Source of the DNA: an uncultured Roseburia sp.
Lineage (GTDB): Bacteria; Bacillota; Clostridia; Lachnospirales; Lachnospiraceae
Direction of reading: 5' to 3'
Assembly (NCBI GenBank): GCA_945787015.1
Contig: CALZGM010000005.1
Location: forward strand, 81,431-145,430
DNA: 64,000 bases
The position numbers and the translations under genes were made by a program. Numbering within the stretch: position 1 is the stretch's first letter; each line of letters begins with the position of its first letter. Under the pieces are notes generated by a model, which did not search any database, had not been told where the DNA came from, and saw only the letters and a program-made list of their open reading frames with translations. Shown in pieces: positions 53,371 to 62,832 of the stretch.

Positions 53371-55656
53371 ATGGACATTATTGCAAAAATTTCAGAAGAA
53401 CTTGGGATTAAAAAGAGCCAGACAGACGCAGCGGTGAAGCTTATCGACGAAGGCAACACCATTCCGTTTATTGCCCGTTATCGAAAAGAAGTAACCGGCG
53501 CATTAAATGATGAGGTTCTTCGTAATTTATACGACCGTCTCGTATATCTTCGCAACCTTGAGGAGCGAAAAGAGACCGTATTAAACAGTATTGAGGAACA
53601 GGGGAAACTGACAGAGGAGTTAAAGGAGCAGATTCTTGCAGCGGAAACTATGGTTGTGGTAGAAGATTTGTACCGCCCATATAAACCAAAGAGAAGAACC
53701 CGTGCGACAATTGCGAAAGAAAAAGGCTTAGAGCCATTGGCAAATATTATTTCTGAACAGACGATTTCCACCTCTCTTTTGGAAGAAGCAGCAAACTACA
53801 TTGATGCAGAAAAGGAAGTAAATTCTGCAGAAGAAGCGATTGCAGGCGCTAAGGACATTCTTGCAGAAGCGATTTCTGATGAAGCAGATTACAGAAGCAA
53901 AATCCGTGAGTTGACCGTAAAAAAAGGACGCCTGATTTCTGTTGCAAAGGACCCGGAAGCAGAGTCTGTATATGAAATGTATTACGACTTTAATGAGCCG
54001 CTAGAAAAAATGGCTGGGCACCGTGTGCTTGCCGTAAACCGTGGCGAAAATGAGAAAATATTAACAGTTAAAATTGAAGCTCCGGTGGAGGACATTCTTC
54101 ATTATCTGGAAAGACAAGTGATAAACAATGACAATCCACAAACCACTCCTGTTTTAAAGGAAGTCATTACAGATGCATATGACCGCCTGATTGCACCGGC
54201 GATTGAACGTGAAATCAGAAGCGATTTGACAGAAAAAGCGGAAGATGGCGCAATTAAGGTCTTTGGTAAGAACTTAGAGCAGCTGTTAATGCAGCCTCCG
54301 ATTGCAGGACAGGTTGTGCTTGGCTGGGACCCGGCATTCCGTACCGGCTGTAAACTGGCGGTAGTAGATCCGACCGGTAAGGTACTTGACACAATGGTGA
54401 TCTACCCGACTGCACCACAGAATAAAGTAGAAGAAGCCAAATTAGTTTTGAAAAAACTGATTTCCAAATATCACATTACCTTGATTTCTCTCGGTAACGG
54501 TACTGCGTCCAGAGAATCAGAGCAGGTAATCGTTGACCTGTTAAAAGAGATTCCTGTGAAGGTACAGTACATTATTGTAAACGAGGCGGGAGCTTCTGTT
54601 TACTCTGCAAGTAAGCTTGCCACAGAAGAGTTTCCAAATTTTGACGTAGGGCAGCGTAGTGCCACATCCATGGCCAGACGTTTGCAGGACCCATTGGCAG
54701 AACTTGTAAAAATCGACCCGAAATCCATCGGTGTCGGTCAGTATCAGCATGATATGAACCAGAAAAAATTAAGTGAAGCTTTGGGCGGTGTCGTAGAAGA
54801 CTGTGTAAATAAGGTTGGTGTAGATTTAAATACAGCATCTGCATCCTTATTAGAATACATTTCCGGTATCAGTAAAGTGATTGCCAAAAACATCGTAGCT
54901 TACCGGGAGGAAAACGGACAGTTTACGGCAAGAGCACAGCTGCTTAAGGTTGCCAAACTGGGACCGAAAGCTTTTGAACAGTGTGCAGGTTTCATGCGTA
55001 TTAATGATGGAAAACATCCGTTAGATGCGACAGGAGTGCATCCGGAAAGTTATGAAGCAACCGAAAAGCTGCTTACAAAACTGGGATATACCTTAGAGGA
55101 TGTAAAAAATCGAAAAGTGGAGGGTATTTCCAAAAAGATTTCCGATTATGAGAAACTGGCAGAAGAACTTGGCATCGGTGCCATTACCTTACAGGATATT
55201 GTAAAGGAATTGGAAAAACCGGGAAGAGACCCGCGTGAAGATATGCCAAAGCCAATCTTAAGAAGTGATGTCCTTGAAATCAAGGATTTGAAACCGGGTA
55301 TGATATTAAAAGGAACCGTCCGTAATGTCATTGACTTCGGCGTATTCGTAGATATCGGTGTGCATCAGGACGGTCTGGTTCACATTTCCGAAATCTGTGA
55401 CCGTTTCATCAAGCATCCGTTAGAGGCTGTCAGCGTAGGAGATATTGTTGATGTACAGGTGCTTTCTGTAGATGAAAAGAAACAGCGTATCCAGCTTACC
55501 ATGAAAATCGGAGGAGGGACACCTGCGGCACAGAAGAAAGAAGAGCGGAAAAACGAACCTCGAAAAGAAAAAATGGTGAAAAAAGACCAGGCACCTCGCA
55601 GAAACGAGAGAGAAAGACGCAAGGGAAACAACTTTTTTGATGGAATCATCATTTAG
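53371..55656 (+). CDS. tex: Tex-family RNA-binding transcription accessory protein
   Basis: 761 aa from the ATG at 53371 after AAAGGAAG; the frame extends to 53332. Helical N-terminal domain (IPFIARYRKEVTGALND), a YqgF/RNase H-like domain (about 330-455, VVLGWDPAFRTGCKLAVVD), helix-hairpin-helix repeats (about 490-560, VGVDLNTASASLLEYISGI) and a C-terminal S1 domain (about 645-715, GMILKGTVRNVIDFGVFVDIG), ending in a Lys/Arg/Glu-rich tail. It binds nucleic acid and is homologous to the yeast elongation factor Spt6. The promoter and two-hairpin leader suggest control. Confidence 0.96.
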   Translation: MDIIAKISEELGIKKSQTDAAVKLIDEGNTIPFIARYRKEVTGALNDEVLRNLYDRLVYLRNLEERKETVLNSIEEQGKLTEELKEQILAAETMVVVEDLYRPYKPKRRTRATIAKEKGLEPLANIISEQTISTSLLEEAANYIDAEKEVNSAEEAIAGAKDILAEAISDEADYRSKIRELTVKKGRLISVAKDPEAESVYEMYYDFNEPLEKMAGHRVLAVNRGENEKILTVKIEAPVEDILHYLERQVINNDNPQTTPVLKEVITDAYDRLIAPAIEREIRSDLTEKAEDGAIKVFGKNLEQLLMQPPIAGQVVLGWDPAFRTGCKLAVVDPTGKVLDTMVIYPTAPQNKVEEAKLVLKKLISKYHITLISLGNGTASRESEQVIVDLLKEIPVKVQYIIVNEAGASVYSASKLATEEFPNFDVGQRSATSMARRLQDPLAELVKIDPKSIGVGQYQHDMNQKKLSEALGGVVEDCVNKVGVDLNTASASLLEYISGISKVIAKNIVAYREENGQFTARAQLLKVAKLGPKAFEQCAGFMRINDGKHPLDATGVHPESYEATEKLLTKLGYTLEDVKNRKVEGISKKISDYEKLAEELGIGAITLQDIVKELEKPGRDPREDMPKPILRSDVLEIKDLKPGMILKGTVRNVIDFGVFVDIGVHQDGLVHISEICDRFIKHPLEAVSVGDIVDVQVLSVDEKKQRIQLTMKIGGGTPAAQKKEERKNEPRKEKMVKKDQAPRRNERERRKGNNFFDGIII

Positions 55657-55741
55657 GTAGAACATGTTGATGAAAATGGCAAGTATTATGAGCTTTGGCA
55701 TGCACAGGCGCAATACTATTCGGGAAAAAGTGAATAAGCCC

Positions 55742-55770
55742 TTGACATTATAAGAACACTTGCATAGAAT
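55742..55770 (+). promoter_or_regulatory. Promoter of ribU transcript
   Basis: TTGACA (55742-55747), 17-bp spacer, TAGAAT (55765-55770), directly upstream of the FMN aptamer. Confidence 0.88.
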
Positions 55771-55795
55771 AGGGTATGTAAAATAAATAAGGAAT

Positions 55796-55943
55796 TCTTC
55801 GGGGCAGGGTGATGCGAAAGACGCAGATTCCCGACCGACGGTGATTCGAACAGGCTGTATACAGCCTGCGAAAGTCCGTGACCCGCGTAAGCGGCTGATC
55901 CGGTGTGATTCCGGAACCGACAGTATAGTCTGGATGAGAGAAG
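55796..55943 (+). ncRNA. FMN riboswitch (RFN element)
   Basis: Conserved RFN blocks in order: TCTTCGGGGCAGGGTG, GATTCCCGACCGACGGTG, AAGTCCGTGACCCGC, CTGATCCGGTGTGATTCCGG, ACCGACAGTATAGTCTGGATG and GAGAGAAGA, closing the P1 helix. A variable arm CAGGCTGTATACAGCCTG is a perfect hairpin. It senses FMN and controls ribU. Confidence 0.96.
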
Positions 55944-56009
55944 ATTGTTAATGTAAGCGATAAGTATGTGACCAGAGTACATATTTATATTACAGAAAAT
56001 GTAATGATT

Positions 56010-56034
56010 GCCCCAGATTTTATCTGGGGCTTTT
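56010..56034 (+). terminator. Expression-platform terminator of the FMN riboswitch
   Basis: GCCCCAGAT (56010-56018) pairs with ATCTGGGGC (56022-56030), loop TTT, followed by T4. FMN binding is expected to favour this terminator. Confidence 0.9.
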
Positions 56035-56086
56035 ATATTGCTTCAATCAACACCTCGAATTCCGAAAAGAAAAAGGAGACGAGAAT

Positions 56087-56689
56087 ATGAACAACAACAC
56101 AACAAACAGAAACGGAATCAGATACTTAACAGTGACGGCTATGCTGTCCGCGGTAGCGTATGTACTTATGTTTATTGATTTCCCAATCCCATTTTTAATT
56201 CCATCTTTCATTCAGATGGATATTTCTGAACTTCCTGCACTGGTCGGAGCTTTTGCATTTGGACCGGTATGCGGAGTATTGATTTGTCTGGTAAAAAATC
56301 TGCTTCATTTATTCATCACCTCAACAGGCGGTGTAGGCGAATTGTGTAACTTCTTACTGGGTGCAACCTTTGTACTGGCAGCGGGTCTGGTTTACAAGCA
56401 CAAAAAATCAAAAAAGAATGCACTTATCGGAGCCTTAGTCGGAGCGGTGCTGATGGGCATTATCAGTGTGCCGCTTAATTATTTCCTGACCTATCCGATT
56501 TATTACAACTTTATGTCACAGGAAGCCATTTTGGAGGCATACCGTGCAATTATTCCTTCTATGAAAAACATTCTTCAGTGCCTGATATGCTTTAATATGC
56601 CATTTACCATTGCAAAGGGATTGATTTGTACCGGAGTTACGATGCTGATTTATAAGCACTTGTCTCCAATTCTAAAGGGAACACGCTAG
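56087..56689 (+). CDS. ribU: Riboflavin ECF transporter S component
   Basis: 200 aa, six membrane helices. Starts RYLTVTAMLSAVAYVLMFIDFPIPFLIPSFIQMDISELPALVGAFAFGP, the RibU family signature for riboflavin binding. It works with the shared ECF module (EcfT and two ATPases), not encoded here. The FMN riboswitch upstream confirms the substrate class. AAAGGAG precedes the ATG. Confidence 0.95.
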   Translation: MNNNTTNRNGIRYLTVTAMLSAVAYVLMFIDFPIPFLIPSFIQMDISELPALVGAFAFGPVCGVLICLVKNLLHLFITSTGGVGELCNFLLGATFVLAAGLVYKHKKSKKNALIGALVGAVLMGIISVPLNYFLTYPIYYNFMSQEAILEAYRAIIPSMKNILQCLICFNMPFTIAKGLICTGVTMLIYKHLSPILKGTR

Positions 56690-56695
56690 TAAAGA

Positions 56696-56740
56696 AAAAG
56701 CTGCGAAGCCTCGTAGAAGAGAGGGGTTCGCAGCATTTTT
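56696..56740. terminator. Bidirectional terminator between ribU and M42 peptidase
   Basis: GCTGCGAA (56700-56707) pairs with TTCGCAGC (56727-56734) plus inner CCTC/GAGG. A5 stands before and T5 after the stem, so it serves both convergent genes. Confidence 0.9.
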
Positions 56741-56750
56741 ATCATTAGTT

Positions 56751-57788
56751 TTATGAAAACGGATTCAAGTCCGTATTTTCATCGATGGTACATAAAAACT
56801 CAGCCAGCAGCTCGATACTGTTTTCAATGTCATCGAAATGACAAACTTCACTCGGAGAATGCATATAGCGAAGTGGAAGAGAAAGCAAAGCCGTTACAAA
56901 GCCGTCTCCGGCAAAATGAATTTTGTCTGCATCGGTTCCGGTCCGCCCGATAAAGGATTCCATCTGATAAGGAATCTTTTTTGACTCGGCGCAGGATTTC
57001 AGCAAGGCATTTACCTTGGCATTTGCCATGGAACTGTTGCAGATGACTGGACCTTTTCCTAAATGAACGTCACCGGATTCCTCCGGATTGGTGCCCGGAT
57101 AATCCTGGGCATAAGTGACATCCACAGCAATGGCAACATCCGGCTTGATGCGGCTGCCTGCCCAGTGCGCACCACGCATGGTCGTTTCTTCTCCCACAGT
57201 TGTAGCAGCATAAACTCCGATTTTACAGCCTCGTTCTTTGGCACGTTTCAACGCTTCTAAAATAATGAAGGCACCGCCTCTGTCATCGATAGCGCGGGCA
57301 CTTAAGTAACCGTTTAGCATCTCTTCATGATAAGTATTCAGATGAACAGGGTCACCCTCCTGCACATATTTTCTGGCATCCTCTTTGTCTTTTGCCCCAA
57401 TATCAATGGTTAAATCCGTTGCCTTCATGTCAGCCTTAATCAAATCATGGGTATTAATCACAGCGCCATAAACGGTCTGTTTATAGCCGCAAACGACTAC
57501 CTGATGTCCCGGATAGACTGCCGGGTAGATACCGCCGGCTTTTTCCACTTTAAGCAGTCCGCTGTCTAAAATGTGTGTCACAATTAAACCGATTTCATCA
57601 ATGTGGCCGGCTAACATGACTTTAAAGGGTGCATCCGGATTCAGGATGCTTATGACATTTCCAGTGTAATCCGTATCAATACGGTCACAGTAAGGTGTCA
57701 TTTCTTCAATCACTTTTTTCTGTAAAGGTATTTCGTGACCGGAAACGGACATGTTATCTAATAAAGTATATAAAAATTCTTTCTTCAT
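56751..57788 (-). CDS. M42-family metallo-aminopeptidase
   Basis: 345 aa from the ATG at 57788, with AAGGAGG 7 nt upstream; the frame extends to 57821. Dinuclear zinc ligands in LAGHIDEIGLIV (His), SARAIDDRGGAFII (Asp), TVGEETTMRGA (Glu pair), VAIAVDVTYAQD (Asp) and HSPSEVCHFDD (His). Forms large tetrahedral complexes in homologues and trims peptides in the cytoplasm. Could act on acidic N-termini; specificity not visible. Confidence 0.94.
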   Translation of the reverse strand: MKKEFLYTLLDNMSVSGHEIPLQKKVIEEMTPYCDRIDTDYTGNVISILNPDAPFKVMLAGHIDEIGLIVTHILDSGLLKVEKAGGIYPAVYPGHQVVVCGYKQTVYGAVINTHDLIKADMKATDLTIDIGAKDKEDARKYVQEGDPVHLNTYHEEMLNGYLSARAIDDRGGAFIILEALKRAKERGCKIGVYAATTVGEETTMRGAHWAGSRIKPDVAIAVDVTYAQDYPGTNPEESGDVHLGKGPVICNSSMANAKVNALLKSCAESKKIPYQMESFIGRTGTDADKIHFAGDGFVTALLSLPLRYMHSPSEVCHFDDIENSIELLAEFLCTIDENTDLNPFS

Positions 57789-57840
57789 TTGTGCCTCCTT
57801 AAGAGTATTGATAAAGTTCATTATACCACATCTTTTCTTT

Positions 57841-57869
57841 TTGTGAAAAAAATGATATACTTCTATAAT
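57841..57869 (+). promoter_or_regulatory. Promoter of YcxB-like gene
   Basis: TTGTGA (57841-57846), 17-bp spacer, TATAAT (57864-57869). Confidence 0.82.
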
Positions 57870-57892
57870 ACGAGAAAGTGGAGGATTATGCG

Positions 57893-58408
57893 ATGCCGAT
57901 AGAATTTGACATAAATTTAAAAGTGAAGGACATGTTCCGTTTTAATATGCACCAGACGTATACAGGATTCAGTGGATTTTTATCCATCTTTTCTTCCGTT
58001 TTATTATTTGGAATGGCAATATACACATATGAAAAAGTAACCCTGACCTATACGGTACTGTATGTGTTTTTTGGTGTGATACTTCTTGTGTACCAGCCAC
58101 TGACACTGTGGCTTCGTGCGAATCAGAGCATCAAGGTGTCGCCGGTGCTTAGTAATACCCTACATTATATGGTGAATGAGGACGGTTTTACGGTGACACA
58201 GGGAGAAGCAAACGGGGTGCTTGCATGGAAGCAAATCTATAAAATGGTTGCTACTAAGAAACTGGTGTTGGTGTACAGCAGCCGTATCCATGCTTATGTC
58301 ATTCCCCGTGAGCAGTTGGGCGAGTATTATGTGCCGTTAGCAAAGCTGGCACGAACAAAGCTGCCAAAGTATCGGTTGAAAATGAAAGTGACGATAAAGG
58401 ATGTGTAA
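57893..58408 (+). CDS. YcxB-like membrane protein
   Basis: 171 aa from the ATG at 57893, after GGAGG; a GTG at 57878 in the same frame is less likely. Two membrane helices (about 27-45 and 52-75) and a C-terminal YcxB-like domain (about 95-160; YMVNEDGFTVTQGEANGVLAWKQIYKMVATKKLVLVYSS). Function unknown. It is followed after 6 bp by tsaE, so its promoter may drive the t6A genes as well. Confidence 0.82.
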   Translation: MPIEFDINLKVKDMFRFNMHQTYTGFSGFLSIFSSVLLFGMAIYTYEKVTLTYTVLYVFFGVILLVYQPLTLWLRANQSIKVSPVLSNTLHYMVNEDGFTVTQGEANGVLAWKQIYKMVATKKLVLVYSSRIHAYVIPREQLGEYYVPLAKLARTKLPKYRLKMKVTIKDV

Positions 58409-58414
58409 ATAGAA

Positions 58415-58846
58415 ATGATTTATGAAACATTTTCTCCTGAGGAAACGAGAGCCTTAGGACAAAAAATTGGAGCAGAGGCATTACCGGGCTCCGTCTATAC
58501 ACTGGTAGGAGATCTTGGTGTAGGAAAAACTGTTTTTACACAAGGAATCGCAGAGGGGCTTGGAATTAGAGAACCAATCTGCAGCCCGACATTTACGATT
58601 GTTCAGGTGTATGAAGAGGGACGCATGCCTTTTTACCATTTTGATGTATATCGTATCGGCGACATTGAAGAAATGGATGAAATCGGGTATGAAGATTATT
58701 TTTACGGAGAAGGCGTCTGCATGATTGAGTGGGCAAACCTGATTGAAGAGATTCTGCCTGAAAAGCGATGGGATATTATCATAGAAAAAGATTTAGAAAA
58801 AGGTTTTGATTATAGAAAAATTACGATAAATCGGAGAGAAGAATGA
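58415..58846 (+). CDS. tsaE: tRNA t6A synthesis ATPase TsaE
   Basis: 143 aa. P-loop GDLGVGKTVFTQGIAEGL (about 32-49), SPTFTIVQVYE, HFDVYRI and IEWANLI are the family's hallmarks. It powers turnover of the TsaBD complex that makes N6-threonylcarbamoyl-adenosine at position 37 of ANN-decoding tRNAs. It overlaps tsaB by 4 bp. Confidence 0.96.
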   Translation: MIYETFSPEETRALGQKIGAEALPGSVYTLVGDLGVGKTVFTQGIAEGLGIREPICSPTFTIVQVYEEGRMPFYHFDVYRIGDIEEMDEIGYEDYFYGEGVCMIEWANLIEEILPEKRWDIIIEKDLEKGFDYRKITINRREE

Positions 58847-59544
58847 GAATACTAGGATTAGACAGTTCGGGACTTGTGGCAAGCGTTGCGGTTGTAGAAG
58901 ATGAGGAACTTCGCGGCGAGTATACCATCAATTATAAAAAGACACATTCGCAGACACTTCTTCCTATGTTGGATGAAGTGGCAAAAATGATTGAACTGGA
59001 CTTGGAAACCATTGATGCCATCGCTGTTTCCGGTGGCCCAGGCTCGTTTACAGGACTGCGTATTGGCTCTGCTACGGCAAAGGGCTTGGGATTGGCGTTA
59101 CAGAAACCATTGGTTCACGTGCCGACAGTAGATGCATTGGCATACAATTTGGTTGGACACAGAGATATGGTCTGTCCTTTGATGGATGCCAGACGAGGCC
59201 AGACTTATACCGGCTTATATGAATTTCATGGAAATGAGATGAGGGTTCTGTGTGAACAGTGTGCGGTTGGAATTGACGAAATGATTGCAAAAATTAATGA
59301 AATGAACCGCGCAGTCGTGTTCCTTGGGGATGGAGTTCCGGTTTTTAGAGAGTATATCAGGGAAAACTGTAAGGTGCCATTTACCTTTGCACCGGCCCAT
59401 ACGAATAAACAACGTGCAGGTGCAGTGGCTGCATTAGGGATGATTGCCTTTGCAAATGGCAACTATGAGACTGCGGCAGAGCACCGCCCGGATTACTTGC
59501 GCTTATCGCAGGCAGAGCGTGAGCGTAATGAGAAACAGGAGTAG
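58843..59544 (+). CDS. tsaB: tRNA t6A synthesis protein TsaB
   Basis: 233 aa, the inactive ASKHA-fold partner that dimerises with TsaD. MRILGLDSSGLVASVAVVEDEEL, KTHSQTLLPMLDEV, ISGGPGSFTGLRIG-type AVSGGPGSFTGLRIGSATAKGLGLA, and PLMDARRGQTYTGLY are present. The ATGA overlap with tsaE and the 3-bp gap to rimI indicate one operon. Confidence 0.96.
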   Translation: MRILGLDSSGLVASVAVVEDEELRGEYTINYKKTHSQTLLPMLDEVAKMIELDLETIDAIAVSGGPGSFTGLRIGSATAKGLGLALQKPLVHVPTVDALAYNLVGHRDMVCPLMDARRGQTYTGLYEFHGNEMRVLCEQCAVGIDEMIAKINEMNRAVVFLGDGVPVFREYIRENCKVPFTFAPAHTNKQRAGAVAALGMIAFANGNYETAAEHRPDYLRLSQAERERNEKQE

Positions 59545-59547
59545 ACA

Positions 59548-59985
59548 ATGATAGTAATCAGGCCAATGCAGCAGAGTGATTGTAAAGCGGTAAGTGAGTT
59601 GGAAAAAGAGGTATTTAGTCAGCCGTGGAGCGAACAGGGATTTCTGGATGCATTGAAGATGAAAGAGAGTATTTTTCTTTTGGCGGAAGAGGAAGGAAAC
59701 ATTGCTGGATACCTTGGAATGTATGTTGCATTGGATGAGGGTGAAATTACAAATGTTGCAGTTGCACCGTCAAAAAGAAACGCGGGTATAGGAGATAGAC
59801 TGATAAAAGAAATTCTTGCACAGGCAAAGGAAAAGGGTGTCGCACAGGTGGTGTTAGAAGTGCGTGTTTCTAATGCACCGGCAATTCACCTGTATGAAAA
59901 AAACGGATTCAGAACCTGTGGTATCCGCAAAGGTTTTTATGAGTTTCCCAAGGAAGATGCGTATATTATGATGTATAACCAGTAA
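59548..59985 (+). CDS. rimI: Ribosomal protein S18 alanine N-acetyltransferase RimI
   Basis: 145 aa GNAT enzyme. Acetyl-CoA binding VAPSKRNAGIGDRLIKEIL (about 72-90), EVRVSNAPAIHLYEKNGF and the C-terminal YYxxPxEDAxxM-type FYEFPKEDAYIMMYN. The position directly after tsaB is the standard Firmicute order. Confidence 0.93.
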   Translation: MIVIRPMQQSDCKAVSELEKEVFSQPWSEQGFLDALKMKESIFLLAEEEGNIAGYLGMYVALDEGEITNVAVAPSKRNAGIGDRLIKEILAQAKEKGVAQVVLEVRVSNAPAIHLYEKNGFRTCGIRKGFYEFPKEDAYIMMYNQ

Positions 59986-60051
59986 ATACCACTATATATA
60001 AAAGAAACAGGTGTATATAATGGAGCAGAAGCGGCATAGGAGGTACAAAGG

Positions 60052-60273
60052 ATGCAGCAAAAAGTGATTTACTGTAACAAGTGTGGAAAAGCAATTTGCC
60101 TGGAAGAAGCGGTGGAAAAGGCAGATTATGTAAAGATTCAGAAGAACTGGGGATACTTTTCTAATAAGGATGGAATATATCAAGAGGTTAATATCTGTGA
60201 AGACTGCTACGATGAAATGATAAAAGGTTTTGAAATTCCACCTGCTGAAAAAGAGAATACAGAGTTACTGTAA
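60052..60273 (+). CDS. Small zinc-ribbon-like protein
   Basis: 73 aa with strong AGGAGG upstream. Two Cys pairs, YCNKCGKAI (7-15) and ICEDCYDEM (about 49-57), suggest one zinc knuckle. It has no known family name to me, but sits between rimI and rnz. Possibly a tRNA- or ribosome-associated accessory protein. Confidence 0.75.
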   Translation: MQQKVIYCNKCGKAICLEEAVEKADYVKIQKNWGYFSNKDGIYQEVNICEDCYDEMIKGFEIPPAEKENTELL

Positions 60274-60285
60274 CAAGGAGGATTT

Positions 60286-61203
60286 ATGCTGGACGTATGT
60301 CTGTTGGGAACGGGCGGAATGATGCCACTGCCAAAACGCTGGCTGACCGCTTTATATATGAGATACAATGGCAGCAGCCTGTTGATTGATTGCGGCGAAG
60401 GTACACAAATCGCCATGAAGGAGAAAGGCTGGAGCTTTAAGCCGATTGATGTAATCTGTTTTACACATTACCATGCAGATCATATCAGTGGGTTGCCGGG
60501 ATTGCTTTTGACAATGGGAAATGCAGAAAGACAGGAACCATTAACGATGATTGGTCCAAAGGGATTGGAACGTGTGGTGACTGCACTTCGTACCATTGCT
60601 CCGGAGCTACCGTTTGAAATGAAGTTTGTTGAATTGACGGAGGCAGAAGAGGATATCGAGATAAATGGATATCATATTCATGCCTTTAAGGTCAACCATA
60701 ATATTGCCTGCTATGGATATAGCATAGAGATTAAACGCGCCGGGCGTTTTGATGTAGAGCGTGCAAAAGCAAGTCAGATTCCGCAACGCATGTGGAGCCG
60801 TCTGCAGAAGGGCGAAACGATAACAGCAGAGGACGGAAGTGTTTATACACCGGAGATGGTATTGGGAACTGCGCGGAAGGGAATCAAAGTAACCTATTGC
60901 ACAGACACGAGACCAACGGAGCTTATTGTGAAATCAGCGCTGCATTCGGATTTGTTTATATGTGAAGGAATGTATGCAGAAAAAGAAAAGCTGGCAAAGG
61001 CAAAGCAGTACAAGCATATGACGTTTTATGAAGCTGCTGACATGGCACGACGTGCTGAGGTTAAGGAGATGTGGCTGACACATTTTTCGCCATCACTTAT
61101 TCAGGCGGAGCAATATATGCCTGAGGTGAAAAGCATTTTCTCGAACGCGTTACTGGGAAAAGATGGAAAAACGGTAGAGCTTATGTTTGATGAAAACGAA
61201 TAA
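60286..61203 (+). CDS. rnz: Ribonuclease Z
   Basis: 305 aa. tRNA 3' processing endonuclease of the metallo-beta-lactamase fold. Zinc motif FTHYHADHISGLPG (about 65-78), NHNIACYGY (His about 140), TYCTDTRP (Asp about 208), and HMTFYEAADMA with LTHFSPSL (His about 267). The N-terminus starts MLDVCLLGTGGMMPLPKRWLTA. It matters here because the tRNA genes in the window do not encode CCA. Confidence 0.94.
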   Translation: MLDVCLLGTGGMMPLPKRWLTALYMRYNGSSLLIDCGEGTQIAMKEKGWSFKPIDVICFTHYHADHISGLPGLLLTMGNAERQEPLTMIGPKGLERVVTALRTIAPELPFEMKFVELTEAEEDIEINGYHIHAFKVNHNIACYGYSIEIKRAGRFDVERAKASQIPQRMWSRLQKGETITAEDGSVYTPEMVLGTARKGIKVTYCTDTRPTELIVKSALHSDLFICEGMYAEKEKLAKAKQYKHMTFYEAADMARRAEVKEMWLTHFSPSLIQAEQYMPEVKSIFSNALLGKDGKTVELMFDENE

Positions 61204-61220
61204 AGAAAAGGAGGTTGCTT

Positions 61221-61796
61221 ATGAAGAACAAACGTGTGATTATCATTGCAGCGGTATGCATTGTTTTAATTGTTGGTGGGTTCCTTATATTTACAAATCG
61301 TACACAAAAGAATCCGGAAGATGTGGAACTAACAGCTGTACAGCAGATTATTACAAAGGATTTGGCGGGCAATTATCCGAAAACACCCAGAGAGGTGCTA
61401 AAAACTTATAACGAGATTATTTCCTGCTTCTATAATGAAGAATGTACGGATGAAGAAATAGAGAAACTTGCTGATCGAGTGCTTTTATTGTTGGATGAAG
61501 AATTGCTTGCAAATAATCCAAAGGATGAGTATTTAAAAAAGGTCAAAGCTGAAATCGCAGATTATAAAGCAAAGGGAAAAACAATTGTTTCTTATAATTT
61601 AAGCAGCAGCAATGATGTGGAATTCCGAACGGTTGATGAACGTGAATGCGCATATGTGGATTGTTCCTACTTTATAAAGGATAAGAAAGGCTATTCAAAA
61701 AGCTATATGACATATGTAGTTCGAAAAGATGACAAAAATGAATGGAAGATTCTGGTATTCTACCAGAGCGAAGGAGATACTTCCGATGGAGAGTAA
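61221..61796 (+). CDS. Single-pass membrane-anchored protein, unknown
   Basis: 191 aa from the ATG at 61221 with AAAGGAGG 6 nt upstream. One N-terminal membrane helix (about 5-25) without a lipobox Cys, then an extracellular alpha/beta domain (about 40-185) with conserved-looking [33 protein letters not shown] and a C-terminal [10 protein letters not shown] strand. This resembles DUF6715-like proteins often found in Lachnospiraceae. It overlaps tsaD by 11 bp. Confidence 0.75.
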   Translation: MKNKRVIIIAAVCIVLIVGGFLIFTNRTQKNPEDVELTAVQQIITKDLAGNYPKTPREVLKTYNEIISCFYNEECTDEEIEKLADRVLLLLDEELLANNPKDEYLKKVKAEIADYKAKGKTIVSYNLSSSNDVEFRTVDERECAYVDCSYFIKDKKGYSKSYMTYVVRKDDKNEWKILVFYQSEGDTSDGE

Positions 61797-62814
61797 GAAA
61801 GAGATAAAAATATTGGCGATTGAAAGCTCTTGTGATGAGACAGCAGCTGCCGTTGTTGTCAACGGACGAGAAGTACGGAGCAATGTGATTTCCTCACAGA
61901 TTGCACTACATACACTATATGGCGGTGTAGTCCCTGAAATTGCGTCTCGTAAACATATCGAAAAAATAAATCAGGTCATTGAGCAGGCGTTGACGGAGGC
62001 AGATACTTCTCTGGACGATATTGATGTGGTGGCAGTTACTTACGGACCGGGATTAGTGGGCGCACTTTTGGTTGGTGTTGCTGAGGCTAAGGCTATCAGC
62101 TATGCCAAAAAGAAACCACTGGTAGGCGTGCATCACATAGAAGGCCATATCAGTGCTAACTATATTGAAAACAAAGAATTAGAGCCGCCGTTTTTGTGTC
62201 TTGTTGTTTCCGGCGGACACACACATCTTGTGCGCGTCAGCGATTATGGTAAGTATGAAATTTTGGGTAAAACAAGAGACGATGCAGCAGGTGAGGCATT
62301 TGATAAGGTGGCAAGGGCAATTGACTTAGGTTATCCGGGCGGACCTAAAATAGAGAAAGTAGCACATGAAGGAAACCCACATGCGATTGAGTTCCCACGC
62401 GCTAAAATTGATGATGGCCCTTATGATTTTAGTTTTAGTGGTCTGAAATCTGCTGTATTGAATTATATTAATGGCTGTAAAATGAAAGGAATCGAAATCG
62501 TGCAGGCGGATATTGCAGCATCCTTCCAAAATGCAGTAATTGATGTGCTGGTTGGAAATGCTATGAAAGCTATTGATGAATTTGGAATGGATAAGTTTGC
62601 AATTGCAGGAGGGGTGGCATCAAATGGCACACTTAGAGAAGCGATGCGAAAAGCCTGTGAAGAAAAAGGCGTGGCTTTCTATCACCCATCACCAATTTTT
62701 TGTACGGACAATGCGGCAATGATTGGCGTGGCTGCATACTATGATTATCTTGCGGGAAAAAGAGATGGTCTTGATTTGAATGCAGTTCCAAACTTAAAAC
62801 TTGGAGAACGATAA
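61786..62814 (+). CDS. tsaD: tRNA N6-adenosine threonylcarbamoyltransferase
   Basis: 342 aa from the ATG at 61786, with AAGGAG 9 nt upstream inside the previous gene. [16 protein letters not shown] start, [15 protein letters not shown], metal-binding [12 protein letters not shown] (HxxxH), [10 protein letters not shown], and [11 protein letters not shown]. Catalytic subunit that transfers threonylcarbamoyl to A37 of tRNA. Complete. Confidence 0.96.
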   Translation: MESKKEIKILAIESSCDETAAAVVVNGREVRSNVISSQIALHTLYGGVVPEIASRKHIEKINQVIEQALTEADTSLDDIDVVAVTYGPGLVGALLVGVAEAKAISYAKKKPLVGVHHIEGHISANYIENKELEPPFLCLVVSGGHTHLVRVSDYGKYEILGKTRDDAAGEAFDKVARAIDLGYPGGPKIEKVAHEGNPHAIEFPRAKIDDGPYDFSFSGLKSAVLNYINGCKMKGIEIVQADIAASFQNAVIDVLVGNAMKAIDEFGMDKFAIAGGVASNGTLREAMRKACEEKGVAFYHPSPIFCTDNAAMIGVAAYYDYLAGKRDGLDLNAVPNLKLGER

Positions 62815-62832
62815 AAGGAGTAAATTTCTACA

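Noticed and set aside
55664-55753. 29-codon ORF after tex
   Set aside because: Methionine-rich, no ribosome site, and it runs through the ribU promoter.
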